32,560 bases of DNA, taken from contig CANQKF010000018.1 of the NCBI GenBank assembly GCA_947624445.1, positions 1 through 32,560 of the forward strand, given 5' to 3'. Numbering within the stretch: the stretch's first letter is position 1; each line of letters begins with the position of its first letter. The notes beneath the pieces were generated by a model that saw only the letters and a list, made by a program, of their open reading frames with translations, was not told the DNA's origin and did no database searches. The stretch is from an uncultured Clostridia bacterium (GTDB lineage: Bacteria; Bacillota; Clostridia; Christensenellales; Borkfalkiaceae). A program made the translations under genes and the position numbers. Of this stretch, positions 23,208 to 31,557 are shown in pieces.

Positions 23208-24131
23208 ATGATACTGACGGTTTGCATGAGCCCGAGCATCGATGTCACCATCGAGCTCGATTCGCTCAATGTGGGAAAGGTGAACGTCGTCAAGAATAAG
23301 ACGCTCTCCTTCACGGGCAAGGCGATCAACGTCGCGATCGGCGTTGCGCGGCTCGGGGGAGAGGTCCGCACGACGGGATTTATGTACAACGAGAGCGGCG
23401 CGATGTTCGAGAGCGCGCTCGATAAAGAAGGCGTGCCGTTTTCCTTCGTCTGGAACAGCGGCAGGGTGCGCGAAAACTACAAATGCATCGACAAGCGCTC
23501 CATGCTGACTGAGATCAACGACGTCGGCGAACGCGTGGGCGCGGACAAACTCGTCGAACTCATGCAGATGATCCGCGGATTTTCCGCCCATTCGGACGTC
23601 ACGGTCATCTCGGGCGGTCTGCCCCGCGGCGTGGACGCGAGCTACTACCGCGAGATCTTCCGCGCGGTCGACCCCAAATCGCTCCGCATCGCCGATACCG
23701 AGGGCGCAAAGCTGTTTTCGGCGCTCGAAGCGGGGATCGATCTCGTGAAGCCCAACGTCGAGGAGCTCGAAGAGACGCTCGGCAGAGAATTCCACGACCG
23801 CGCGGATATGCTCGCGGGCTGCAAGGAGCTCATGGACCGCGGCGCCGGGACGGTGCTGCTCTCCCTCGGGCGGGACGGCGCGATCATCACGAACGGCACC
23901 AAGAATTATTACTGCAAGAGCATCAACGTTGCGGTCAATTCCACGGTCGGCGCGGGCGACGGCATGGTCGCTGCGGCTGCGGTCATGATGCAGCAGGGGG
24001 CGGATCTGCCCGAGATCCTGCGCGCGGGCGTCGCGGCGGGCACGGCTGCGGTCACGACCTTCGGCACGATCTCCTTCACCAAGGAAAAGTACGAGGAGAT
24101 CTACGCCAATCTCTCCGTGACGGAGTTCTGA
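23208..24131 (+). CDS. PfkB-family sugar-phosphate kinase (1-phosphofructokinase type)
   Basis: 307 residues of the ribokinase/PfkB fold, closest in pattern to 1-phosphofructokinase/tagatose-6-phosphate kinase. It has the opening strand ILTVCMSPSIDVTI, TEIND (sugar-phosphate contact), ISGGLPRGVDASYY, KPNVEELEE and the ATP/anion-hole motif STVGAGDGMVAAA with the catalytic Asp. The usual N-terminal GGKG.NVA is TGKAINVA, a change at the substrate-binding diglycine. No fruA or fruR gene accompanies it; it follows pfkA by 85 bp across an AT-rich stretch (CATATATATAAATATG). ATG 23208 has AGGGGGAT upstream; the longer frame to 23181 lacks one. The exact sugar phosphate is uncertain. Confidence 0.82.
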   Translation: MILTVCMSPSIDVTIELDSLNVGKVNVVKNKTLSFTGKAINVAIGVARLGGEVRTTGFMYNESGAMFESALDKEGVPFSFVWNSGRVRENYKCIDKRSMLTEINDVGERVGADKLVELMQMIRGFSAHSDVTVISGGLPRGVDASYYREIFRAVDPKSLRIADTEGAKLFSALEAGIDLVKPNVEELEETLGREFHDRADMLAGCKELMDRGAGTVLLSLGRDGAIITNGTKNYYCKSINVAVNSTVGAGDGMVAAAAVMMQQGADLPEILRAGVAAGTAAVTTFGTISFTKEKYEEIYANLSVTEF

Positions 24132-24288
24132 GCGCGGCCGAGCGCACAAAAAGCGCGGGCGCGCGGCGCAAGCGTTGGGGCGCGGCGCCGCCCCGCGGGC
24201 CGCGGAATTTCGGCCCGTTCGGCCTTACTTTCGTGTAACTTTTTGCGCCTTCGGTTTCACGGACAAAAAACGCCAATTTTCACCAAAA

Positions 24289-24336
24289 CCACAACATATT
24301 GTGTGTGGGCGAAAATTTTCATCCAAAATATGGGAA
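24289..24336 (+). promoter_or_regulatory. NrdR box pair upstream of nrdD
   Basis: Box 1 at 24289-24304 (CCACAACATATTGTGT) matches the published NrdR consensus acaCwATATATwGtgt at 14 of 16 positions. A degenerate second copy at 24321-24336 (ATCCAAAATATGGGAA) is centred 32 bp away, the spacing expected for paired NrdR boxes. NrdR is the ATP/dATP-sensing repressor of ribonucleotide reductase genes. The pair lies just upstream of the -35. Confidence 0.72.
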
Positions 24337-24343
24337 AAAATCA

Positions 24344-24373
24344 TTGACAAATGCAGACGGGTTGCGGTATAAT
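24344..24373 (+). promoter_or_regulatory. nrdD promoter
   Basis: Perfect TTGACA (24344-24349) and TATAAT (24368-24373) with an 18-bp spacer, directly downstream of the NrdR boxes. The leader is about 63 nt. Confidence 0.88.
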
Positions 24374-24442
24374 ATGAGCGTTCCTCTCGCGGGGCGCTCT
24401 TTTGCCGTCGCGGGTGGAGTTCAACGAACGAAGGGGTAGTTC

Positions 24443-26611
24443 ATGAAAATCATCAAGCGAAACGGCACCGAAGTTGCTTTCGATATAGAGAAGATCATCA
24501 GCGCAGTCCGCAAGGCGAACAACGAAGTCAGCGAAACGAACCGCCTCACCGAGGAACAGATCGGGGAGATCGCGCAAAACGTCGCGGCGAACGCGGGGGA
24601 CCTCAACCGCGCGGTCAACGTCGAGGAGATCCAGGATCTCGTCGAGAACCAGATCATGGAGCACAGGGCGTATGCCGTTGCGCGCAAGTATATCACTTAC
24701 CGCTACAACCGTTCGCTCGTGCGCCAGTCGAACACGACGGACGCGCAGATCCTCACGCTCATCGAGTGCAACAACGAGCTCGTCAAGCAGGAGAATTCCA
24801 ATAAAAATCCCACGGTCAATTCCGTCCAGCGCGACTATATGGCGGGCGAGGTCTCCAAGGACCTCACGCGCCGCCTGCTCCTTCCGCAGGATATCGTCGA
24901 AGCGCACGACGAAGGGCTCATCCACTTCCACGACGCCGACTATTTCGCGCAGCACATGCACAACTGCGATCTCGTCAACCTCGAGGACATGCTGCAAAAC
25001 GGCACCGTGATCTCGGGGACGTTCATCGAGAAGCCGCATTCCTTCTCCACGGCGTGCAACATCGCCACGCAGATCATCGCGCAGGTCGCCTCCAACCAAT
25101 ACGGCGGGCAGAGCATTTCGCTCACCCATCTTGCGCCCTTCGTCGAGATCAGCCGCCAAAAGATCCGCAGCGAAGTCGCCGAGGAGCTCGCGGGGGTGGA
25201 GGTGGACGAGGCGACCGTGCACCGCATCGCCGAAAAGCGGCTCAAAGAGGAGATCAAGAAAGGGATCCAGACCATCCAATACCAGGTGGTCACCTTGCTC
25301 ACGACCAACGGGCAGGCGCCCTTCGTCACGGTGTTCATGTATCTCGGCGAGGCGCGCAGCGAACGCGAGCGCGACGACCTCGCGATGATCATCGAAGAGA
25401 CCTTGAACCAGCGCATCCAGGGCGTCAAGAACGAATCGGGCGTGTGGGTCACGCCCGCGTTCCCCAAACTCATCTATGTGCTCGAGGAGAACAATGTCCG
25501 CGAGGGCACGAAATATTGGTATCTCACCGAGCTCGCCGCCCGCTGCACCGCCAAGCGCATGGTGCCCGACTACATCTCCGAGAAGAAGATGCTCGAGTTC
25601 AAAGTCGATAAGAACGGCGAGGGGCACTGCTACACCTGCATGGGCTGCCGCAGTTTCCTCACGCCCTATCTCGACGAAAACGGCAAACCCAAGTACTACG
25701 GGCGGTTCAACCAGGGGGTCGTGACCATCAACCTCGTCGACGTGGCGCTCTCCTCCAAGGGCGACATGGACGAATTCTGGAAGATCTTCGACGAGCGCCT
25801 CGCCCTATGCTACCGCGCGCTCATGGCGCGGCACAACCGCCTCGTCGGCACGCTGTCCGACGCGGCGCCCATCCTCTGGCAATACGGCGCGCTCGCGCGG
25901 CTCAAGAAGGGGGAGAAGATCGATAAACTGCTCTACGGCGGGTATTCGACGATCTCGCTCGGCTATGCGGGGCTCTACGAGTGCGTGAAGTACATGACGG
26001 GCAAATCCCACACGGACGCCGAGGCAAAGCCCTTCGCGCTCGCCGTCATGCAGCACATGAACGATCAATGCAAGGCGTGGAAGGCGAAGGAGAACATCGA
26101 CTTCTCGCTCTACGGCACGCCGCTCGAGAGCACGACCTATAAATTCGCGAAGTGCCTCCAGAAGCGCTTCGGCATCATCCCCGGCGTCACGGACAAGAAC
26201 TACATCACCAACAGCTACCATGTGCACGTCACGGAGCAGATCGACGCCTTCACCAAGCTCAAATTCGAGAGCGAGTTCCAGCAGCTCTCGCCCGGCGGCG
26301 CGATCTCCTATGTCGAAGTCCCGAACATGCAGGACAATATTCCCGCCGTGCTCGCCGTGATGCAGTACATCTACGACAACATCATGTACGCCGAGCTCAA
26401 CACCAAGAGCGATTACTGCCAGATCTGCGGCTACGACGGGGAGATCAAGATCGTCGAAGAGGACGGCAAGCTCCTCTGGGAGTGCCCGCACTGCCACAAC
26501 CGCGACCAGAACAAGATGAACGTCGCGCGGAGGACGTGCGGCTACATCGGGACGCAGTATTGGAACCAGGGGCGCACACAGGAGATCCGCGACAGGGTGC
26601 TGCATCTGTAA
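24443..26611 (+). CDS. nrdD: Anaerobic ribonucleoside-triphosphate reductase
   Basis: Oxygen-sensitive glycyl-radical enzyme making dNTPs from NTPs. 722 residues. An N-terminal ATP-cone (about 1-95, KIIKRNGTEVAFDIEKI) gives allosteric control. The catalytic barrel has the active-site Cys402 (CMGCRSFL). The C-terminal zinc site is Cys659, 662, 681, 684, and the glycyl radical is Gly700 in RRTCGYIG. All key residues are present and length is normal. ATG 24443 is preceded by AAGGGGTAGTTC. It has its own promoter with NrdR boxes and is followed 27 bp later by its activase nrdG. Points to life in anoxic conditions. Confidence 0.97.
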   Translation: MKIIKRNGTEVAFDIEKIISAVRKANNEVSETNRLTEEQIGEIAQNVAANAGDLNRAVNVEEIQDLVENQIMEHRAYAVARKYITYRYNRSLVRQSNTTDAQILTLIECNNELVKQENSNKNPTVNSVQRDYMAGEVSKDLTRRLLLPQDIVEAHDEGLIHFHDADYFAQHMHNCDLVNLEDMLQNGTVISGTFIEKPHSFSTACNIATQIIAQVASNQYGGQSISLTHLAPFVEISRQKIRSEVAEELAGVEVDEATVHRIAEKRLKEEIKKGIQTIQYQVVTLLTTNGQAPFVTVFMYLGEARSERERDDLAMIIEETLNQRIQGVKNESGVWVTPAFPKLIYVLEENNVREGTKYWYLTELAARCTAKRMVPDYISEKKMLEFKVDKNGEGHCYTCMGCRSFLTPYLDENGKPKYYGRFNQGVVTINLVDVALSSKGDMDEFWKIFDERLALCYRALMARHNRLVGTLSDAAPILWQYGALARLKKGEKIDKLLYGGYSTISLGYAGLYECVKYMTGKSHTDAEAKPFALAVMQHMNDQCKAWKAKENIDFSLYGTPLESTTYKFAKCLQKRFGIIPGVTDKNYITNSYHVHVTEQIDAFTKLKFESEFQQLSPGGAISYVEVPNMQDNIPAVLAVMQYIYDNIMYAELNTKSDYCQICGYDGEIKIVEEDGKLLWECPHCHNRDQNKMNVARRTCGYIGTQYWNQGRTQEIRDRVLHL

Positions 26612-26638
26612 GTTGCCACAAAACCCCGAAGGTGGGGA

Positions 26639-27160
26639 ATGAATATCGCCGAAATCAAAAAAACAGACATCGCAAACGGAGAGGGAGTGCGTGTTTCCCT
26701 CTTCGTTTCGGGCTGCCGTCGGCATTGTAAGAACTGTTTCAACCAAATCGCATGGGACTTTTCTTACGGGCGTCCGCTCGACGCCGCGCTCGAAGAGGAG
26801 ATCTTCGCGGCGGTCGCGCCATCCTATATCTGCGGTCTCTCGCTGCTCGGCGGGGACCCGTGCGAGCCCGAGAACCAACGCGGGCTTTTGCCGTTTTTGG
26901 AAAAATTCCGCGCGCGCTTTCCCGAAAAATCGGTGTGGTGCTACACGGGCTACACTTACCGCGCGGGCACGCTCGCCGAGCCGCAGGCCCGCTGCGAGGC
27001 GACGGAGCGGTTTCTCTCCATGATCGACGTGCTCGTCGACGGTCCCTTCATCGAGGCGCAGAAGGATATCCGCCTCAAATTCCGCGGCTCCGCCAACCAG
27101 CGCGTGATCGACCTGAAAGCGACGGCCGCGCGCGGCGAAATCGTGCTTTATTTGACATAA
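26639..27160 (+). CDS. nrdG: Anaerobic ribonucleotide reductase activating protein
   Basis: Radical-SAM activase that installs the glycyl radical on NrdD. 173 residues with the [4Fe-4S] motif C26-RRH-C30-KN-C33, the SAM-binding SLLGGDPCEPEN and the WCYTGYTY strand typical of NrdG. DVLVDGPF and the late FRGSANQRVID are also family hallmarks. The start overlaps a GGTGGGG ribosome site 27 bp after nrdD, so the two are one operon. Confidence 0.96.
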   Translation: MNIAEIKKTDIANGEGVRVSLFVSGCRRHCKNCFNQIAWDFSYGRPLDAALEEEIFAAVAPSYICGLSLLGGDPCEPENQRGLLPFLEKFRARFPEKSVWCYTGYTYRAGTLAEPQARCEATERFLSMIDVLVDGPFIEAQKDIRLKFRGSANQRVIDLKATAARGEIVLYLT

Positions 27161-27163
27161 ACC

Positions 27164-27184
27164 CCGAACGATCTCGGCTTTTTT
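27164..27184 (+). terminator. Weak terminator-like element after nrdG
   Basis: A short CCGA-ACGATC-TCGG stem followed by C and T6. The stem is only 4 bp, so read-through is likely. Confidence 0.35.
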
Positions 27185-27250
27185 GCGTTTTTCCCGCGGA
27201 AAAGTTTGAAAAAATAACAAAGTAAAAACCATCGGAAGGAGAAAGGTTTC

Positions 27251-28477
27251 ATGAATAAGAATCAAATGCGCAAGTATGCAAAACTGCTTGCCCGCACGGG
27301 CATCAATGTCCAGAAAGGGCAATGGGTCGTCGTGCAGGCGGAGCTCGACCAGCCGGAATTCGTCGAGATGTGCGTCGAGGAGCTCTACCGCGCGGGCGCG
27401 GGGAAGGTGACCGTCGAATGGTCGCACCAGCCGCTCGTCGCCCTGCACTATAAGTATCAGAAAGCGGAGGCGCTCTCCAAGTTCGAACAGTGGGAGATCG
27501 AGAAGCTCGAGCTCCGCAAGAAGGAACTTCCCGCCATGCTCTACATCGAATCCGCCGATCCCGACGGGCTCGCGGGCATCGACCAGGAGAAGTTCACGGG
27601 CGTGCGCTCCGCGCGGACGAAGGTCACGAAGCCCTACCGCGACGCGATGGACAACCGCTACCAGTGGTGCATCGCCGCCGTGCCGAGCAAGGCGTGGGCG
27701 AAGAAGGTTTTCCCCGATCTCATGGTGAACACCGCGGTCGAGCGCCTCTGGGAGGAGATCCTGAAGGCGGCGCGTGCCGACGGTCCCGATCCCGTCAAGA
27801 CGTGGCTGCATCACAACGACGAGATCGGCATCCGCTGCGACCGTCTCAACGCCTTCAAGCTCGCCGCGCTCGAATATAAGTCCTCCAACGGGACCGACCT
27901 CAGAGTCGGGCTCATCAAGGGCTCCAAGTTCATGGGCGGAGGGGAAGAGGACCTCTCGGGCAGATATTTCAACCCCAACATTCCCTCCGAAGAGATCTTC
28001 ATCTCGCCGAAGGCGGGGGACGCGGACGGGATCGTGTATTCCACGAAGCCGCTCTCCTATCAGGGCGAACTCATCGAGGACTTCTCGGTGCGCTTCGAGG
28101 GCGGCAAGGTCGTCGAAGTCAAGGCGAAGAAGAACCAACAGCTGCTCGAGAAGATGATTGCGATGGACGAGGGGGCGCGGATGCTCGGCGAGTGCGCGCT
28201 CATCGCCTACGATTCGCCCATCAACAATTCGGGCGTGCTCTTCTACAACACGCTCTTCGATGAGAACGCGAGCTGCCACCTTGCGCTCGGCGCGGGCTTC
28301 ACGAACTGCATCCGCGGCTACGAGAACATGACGAACGAGGAACTCCACGCGCTCGGCATCAACGACAGCGTCATCCACGTCGACTTCATGATCGGGAGCG
28401 AAGATCTCGAGATCACGGGCATCGCGGAGAACGGGGCGCGCATCGTCCTCTTCAAGGACGGCAACTGGGCATTCTGA
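27251..28477 (+). CDS. M29-family metallo-aminopeptidase
   Basis: 408-residue cytoplasmic aminopeptidase of the AmpS/AmpT (M29) family that trims N-terminal residues from peptides with a two-metal centre. Typical segments are ARTGINVQKGQWVVVQAEL at the start, TDLRVGLIKGSKFMGG, and the metal-site stretches NIPSEEIFISP, MDEGARMLGECALIAYDSP, FDENASCHLALG and INDSVIHVDFMIG. The last two provide the histidine ligands. Length is normal for the family. ATG 27251 has AAGGAG upstream. It is flanked by a dyad TTTTCC-CGC-GGAAAA at 27189-27203. The COG0523 gene follows 50 bp later. Confidence 0.93.
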   Translation: MNKNQMRKYAKLLARTGINVQKGQWVVVQAELDQPEFVEMCVEELYRAGAGKVTVEWSHQPLVALHYKYQKAEALSKFEQWEIEKLELRKKELPAMLYIESADPDGLAGIDQEKFTGVRSARTKVTKPYRDAMDNRYQWCIAAVPSKAWAKKVFPDLMVNTAVERLWEEILKAARADGPDPVKTWLHHNDEIGIRCDRLNAFKLAALEYKSSNGTDLRVGLIKGSKFMGGGEEDLSGRYFNPNIPSEEIFISPKAGDADGIVYSTKPLSYQGELIEDFSVRFEGGKVVEVKAKKNQQLLEKMIAMDEGARMLGECALIAYDSPINNSGVLFYNTLFDENASCHLALGAGFTNCIRGYENMTNEELHALGINDSVIHVDFMIGSEDLEITGIAENGARIVLFKDGNWAF

Positions 28478-28481
28478 ACCT

Positions 28482-28499
28482 GCGGCGCCGCGGCGCCGC
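28482..28499. repeat. 18-bp perfect GC palindrome
   Basis: GCGGCGCCGCGGCGCCGC, all G and C, five bases after the aminopeptidase stop. It could fold as a hairpin but has no following T-tract, so it is not a typical terminator. Confidence 0.5.
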
Positions 28500-28527
28500 T
28501 CCGATCGCAGAATAAGAAGGCATAATT

Positions 28528-29628
28528 ATGATCAAAATCGATATTATTTCAGGATTTTTGGGCGCCGGGAAAACGACGCTCATCCAAAAGCTCCTCAAAG
28601 AGGCCTATGCGGGCGAAAAAGTCGTGCTCATTGAGAATGAGTTCGGCGAGATCGGCGTCGACGGCGGCTTTTTGAAGGAAGCGGGCGTCGAGATCACCGA
28701 GATGAATTCGGGCTGCATCTGCTGTTCCCTCGTGGGCGACTTCTCCAAGGCGCTCGTGGAGGTCGCCGAGAAGTTCTCGCCCGAGCGCATCGTGATCGAA
28801 CCCTCGGGCGTCGGCAAACTTTCCGACGTCATCAAGGCCGTTTTGCGCGCCAATGTGCCCGAAAGCAAGCTCAATGCGTTCTGCACGGTCGTCGACGCCA
28901 AGAAATGCAAGGCCTATCTCAAGAACTTCGGCGAATTCTTCCTCGACCAGGTGGAGAACGCGAGCTGCATCGTGCTCTCGCATAACGGCGACCCCGCAAA
29001 GGTGGAGGAGGCGGTCGCGCTCCTGCGCGAACACACGCAGACGACGATCGTCACCACCGTTTGGGAGATGCTCGACGGCAAGGATATCCTCGCCGCCATG
29101 CAGCGCACCGATAGCCTCGAAGCCGAACTCCGCCGTCTGGAAGCGGAGACCGCCGACGACGATGACGACGAGTGCGACGATCCCGAGTGCGAATGCCATC
29201 ACCATCACGGCGAGGACGGCGAGGAGCACGAGCATCATCACCACCATCATCACGACGATGACGATGACGACGACGATGATGACGACCATGACCACGAGCA
29301 TGACCATGACCACGAGCATGAGCATGAGCATGAGCACCACCATCATCATCACCATGCGGACGACGTGTTTACGAGCTGGGGCGTGGAGACGGCAAAGACC
29401 TTCACGAAGCAACAGCTCGAAGCTGCGCTCGGCGCGCTCTCGGGCGGCGAATACGGCGATGTCCTGCGCGCAAAGGGCATCGTGGCGGGCGACGGCGTTT
29501 GGTATTATTTCGACTATGTGCCCGGGGAGACGGATATCCGCACGGGCGCTCCGTGCGTCACGGGCAGACTGTGCGTGATCGGCTGCAAGCTCGACGAAGC
29601 AAAGCTCAAAGCCCTGCTTCTTGGTTGA
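28528..29628 (+). CDS. COG0523 (CobW/YjiA/ZNG1-like) metallochaperone GTPase with His/Asp/Glu-rich loop
   Basis: 366-residue GTPase of the family that delivers metals, mostly zinc or cobalt, to target proteins. P-loop GFLGAGKTT (9-17), then IENEFGEIGVD, the metal-binding CxCC (Cys63, 65, 66 in SGCICCSL) and EPSGVGK. The usual NKxD guanine-specificity motif is replaced by SHNGD (151-155). Residues 209-277 are nearly all His, Asp and Glu, with three Cys nearby (ECDDPECEC), a likely metal store or sensor. A small C-terminal domain (about 278-366) follows. ATG 28528 has AAGAAGG upstream. The second GTPase gene starts one base after its stop, so they are coupled. Which metal is carried is not shown. 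Confidence 0.88.
   Translation: MIKIDIISGFLGAGKTTLIQKLLKEAYAGEKVVLIENEFGEIGVDGGFLKEAGVEITEMNSGCICCSLVGDFSKALVEVAEKFSPERIVIEPSGVGKLSDVIKAVLRANVPESKLNAFCTVVDAKKCKAYLKNFGEFFLDQVENASCIVLSHNGDPAKVEEAVALLREHTQTTIVTTVWEMLDGKDILAAMQRTDSLEAELRRLEAETADDDDDECDDPECECHHHHGEDGEEHEHHHHHHHDDDDDDDDDDDHDHEHDHDHEHEHEHEHHHHHHHADDVFTSWGVETAKTFTKQQLEAALGALSGGEYGDVLRAKGIVAGDGVWYYFDYVPGETDIRTGAPCVTGRLCVIGCKLDEAKLKALLLG
29152..29358 (+). repeat. Low-complexity CAY/GAY/GAG repeat encoding His/Asp/Glu
   Basis: About 207 bp of near-repetitive codons (cat/cac, gac/gat, gag) within the COG0523 gene. The DNA includes short tandem units such as GACCATGACCACGAGCATGA. Such tracts can expand or contract by slippage, changing the number of metal ligands. 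Confidence 0.85.
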
Positions 29629-29629
29629 T

Positions 29630-30574
29630 ATGAGAGAAATTCCCGTCTATCTCTTTCTCGGATTTCTCGATTCGGGAAAGACCAAATTCATTCAGGAGAC
29701 CTTCGAGGATCCCCGTTTCGATGAACAGCGCGAGCGCACGCTGCTTCTCGTCTGCGAAGAGGGGGAGGAGGAATACGATCCCTCCCGCTTTGCCGTGAAA
29801 AAATTCGCCGTTGAGAGGGTGGAAGGGGAGCAGCTCACCCTCGCAAACCTCATGGCGCTTCAAAAGAAGCACAGGCCCGACCGCGTCGTCGTCGAATACA
29901 ACGGCATGCTCACCCTCGATAAGTTCTTCGAAGCGATGCCCGACGGCTGGCTCATCGCGCAGGTGATGACCTTCTTCGACGCGAACACCTTCCTCTCCTA
30001 CAATAAGAACATGCGGCAGCTCGTCTTTGACAAGGTGCAGTATGCCGACATGGTCGTTTTCAACCGCTTCAAGGGGAACTTCTCGCAGGAAGAGTATCAC
30101 AAAGTCATCCGCGCCATGACGCGCCGCCCCGGCATCGTCTATGAATACGTCGGCGGGAAGGCGGTCTACGATGAGATCGTCGATCCGCTACCCTTCGACG
30201 TCAATGCCGATCTCATCGAGATCGAGGACCGCGACTACGCCTTTTTCTACCGCGATCTCATGGAGGACATGGAGAAATACGCGGGAAAAATGGTAAAATT
30301 CAAGGGTCTCGTCGCCGTCGATAAGCGCATGGACTATGGCACTATCGTCGTCGGGCGGCATATCATGACCTGTTGCGAGGCGGATATCGCGTATAGCGGG
30401 CTCGTCTGCCTGCACGCTTCTTCGCTCCCGCTCCGCACCCGCGATTGGGTGATCGTGACGGCGCGCATCGACCTCGCCGAGCACAAGATCTACGGGCAGA
30501 GGGGGCCTGTGCTCAAGGCGACCTCGCTCGAATATGCGGATCCGCCCGAGACGGAAGTCGCCACGTTCTTCTAA
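29630..30574 (+). CDS. CobW-like GTPase joined to a YcgQ/TIGR03943-like C-terminal domain
   Basis: 314 residues. N-terminal P-loop GFLDSGKT (11-18), then LLLVCEEGEEEYD, VVVEYNGM (G3 position) and VVFNRFKG where NKxD would be. It lacks CxCC. The C-terminal ~95 residues (YAGKMVKFKGL, then VVGRHIMTCCEADIAYSGL, then DWVIVTARID and VLKATSLEY) resemble the soluble domain of YcgQ/TIGR03943 proteins, which usually pair with a YcgR/YraQ permease in metal-limitation operons. No permease is present here. ATG 29630 is one base from the upstream stop with no own ribosome site, so translation depends on reinitiation after the COG0523 partner. Domain assignment is from pattern memory. Confidence 0.75.
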   Translation: MREIPVYLFLGFLDSGKTKFIQETFEDPRFDEQRERTLLLVCEEGEEEYDPSRFAVKKFAVERVEGEQLTLANLMALQKKHRPDRVVVEYNGMLTLDKFFEAMPDGWLIAQVMTFFDANTFLSYNKNMRQLVFDKVQYADMVVFNRFKGNFSQEEYHKVIRAMTRRPGIVYEYVGGKAVYDEIVDPLPFDVNADLIEIEDRDYAFFYRDLMEDMEKYAGKMVKFKGLVAVDKRMDYGTIVVGRHIMTCCEADIAYSGLVCLHASSLPLRTRDWVIVTARIDLAEHKIYGQRGPVLKATSLEYADPPETEVATFF

Positions 30575-30616
30575 ACGACGGCCGCGACGTGTGCTCGGGG
30601 CGCGGGGAAATCGGAT

Positions 30617-31483
30617 ATGACGGCACTTTTCAAAGCTTTGCGCTCCGCCTACGACGCGGAGACGGTGCAAAAGATCGAGGCGGGATATTCCGAACGCCTC
30701 GTTTCTTTGCGCGTCAATTCCCTGCGCTGCGACGCAGAGACCGCCCGAAGCGCGCTGGAAGCGGAGGGAATCGCAACGGAGCGCGTCCCGTGGTATCCGG
30801 ACGCTTTGGTCCTTCCCGACGTGCGGGAGTCCGCCGTCGAGGGGACCGAACTCTACCGCACGGGCAAGATCTATCTGCAAAATCTCTCCTCGATGCTCCC
30901 GCCGCTCATTCTGGCGCCGCAGGCAGGGGAGAGCATTCTCGATATGGCGGCCGCCCCCGGCGGAAAGACGACCGAGCTCTATGCGCTCTCGGACGGCAAG
31001 GCGCTCATCACCGCCTGCGAGCGGGACAAGATCCGCTTCGAGCGGCTCAAATTCAACCTGCAACGGCAGGGGGCGACGCGCGTCACCGCTCTCTGCACCG
31101 ACGCCGCGCTGCTCGACGACTTCTTTTGCTTCGATAAGATCTTGCTCGACGCGCCCTGCACGGGCAGCGGGACGGTCTCGCCCGCCGCGCCCGTCCGCTT
31201 CTCCGAGGAATACCTGCAAAAATGCGTGCGCGCGCAGGAAAAACTGCTCAAAAAGGGGCTGAAACTCTTGAAGCGCGGGGGAACGCTCGTCTATTCGACC
31301 TGCTCGGTGCTCCCCGCAGAAAACGGCGAACTCGTGATGCGCGTCGCCCGTGAGACGGGCGCAACACTGCTCCCCGTCGGGCTTTTTGGGGTGCCGCGGC
31401 TCCCCGCGCCGCAGGGGACGCTCGCCGTCTGCCCGACGGAGCGCTTCGAGGGCTTCTTCGTCGCCAAGCTCACCAAGGAGTAG
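30617..31483 (+). CDS. RsmB/RsmF-family rRNA (cytosine-5) methyltransferase, short form
   Basis: 288-residue SAM-dependent m5C methyltransferase for RNA, probably rRNA. Motif I DMAAAPGGKTT, motif IV DAPCTGSG with its conserved Cys, and motif VI STCSV with the catalytic Cys are intact. SLRVNSLR near the N-terminus and FEGFFVAKL at the end are family hallmarks. It lacks the N-terminal NusB-like domain of RsmB and the C-terminal RNA-binding extension of RsmF, so the exact target base is not predictable. ATG 30617 has only GGGGAAA upstream. It starts 42 bp after the GTPase pair, perhaps in the same transcript. Confidence 0.9.
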   Translation: MTALFKALRSAYDAETVQKIEAGYSERLVSLRVNSLRCDAETARSALEAEGIATERVPWYPDALVLPDVRESAVEGTELYRTGKIYLQNLSSMLPPLILAPQAGESILDMAAAPGGKTTELYALSDGKALITACERDKIRFERLKFNLQRQGATRVTALCTDAALLDDFFCFDKILLDAPCTGSGTVSPAAPVRFSEEYLQKCVRAQEKLLKKGLKLLKRGGTLVYSTCSVLPAENGELVMRVARETGATLLPVGLFGVPRLPAPQGTLAVCPTERFEGFFVAKLTKE

Positions 31484-31557
31484 GCGTCGGAACGCGTTAA
31501 CTTTTTGGCCCGATCTCGGTTTCCGCCCGGGACCGCCTCGCGATAGGAGGTGCTTCT

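Larger units (their letters stand above)
24132..24442. other. 311-bp intergenic region before nrdD
   Basis: The first ~100 bp are extremely GC-rich with overlapping hairpins (GGGGCG...CGCCCC at 24177-24194, GGGCCG...CGGCCC near 24197-24216) but no good T-tract, so no clear terminator for the upstream kinase. From about 24230 the DNA becomes AT-rich and holds the NrdR box pair and the nrdD promoter. No gene seen. Confidence 0.7.

Noticed and set aside
24376..24403. Terminator-like hairpin (GAGCGTTCC / GGGGCGCTC then TTTT) in the nrdD leader
   Set aside because: The predicted transcript start near 24380 would leave out half of the left arm, so it probably does not form in the mRNA; retained only as a note.
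25805..28378. 857-codon minus-strand frame opposite nrdD, nrdG and the aminopeptidase
   Set aside because: It spans three well-supported plus-strand genes and has no homology features.
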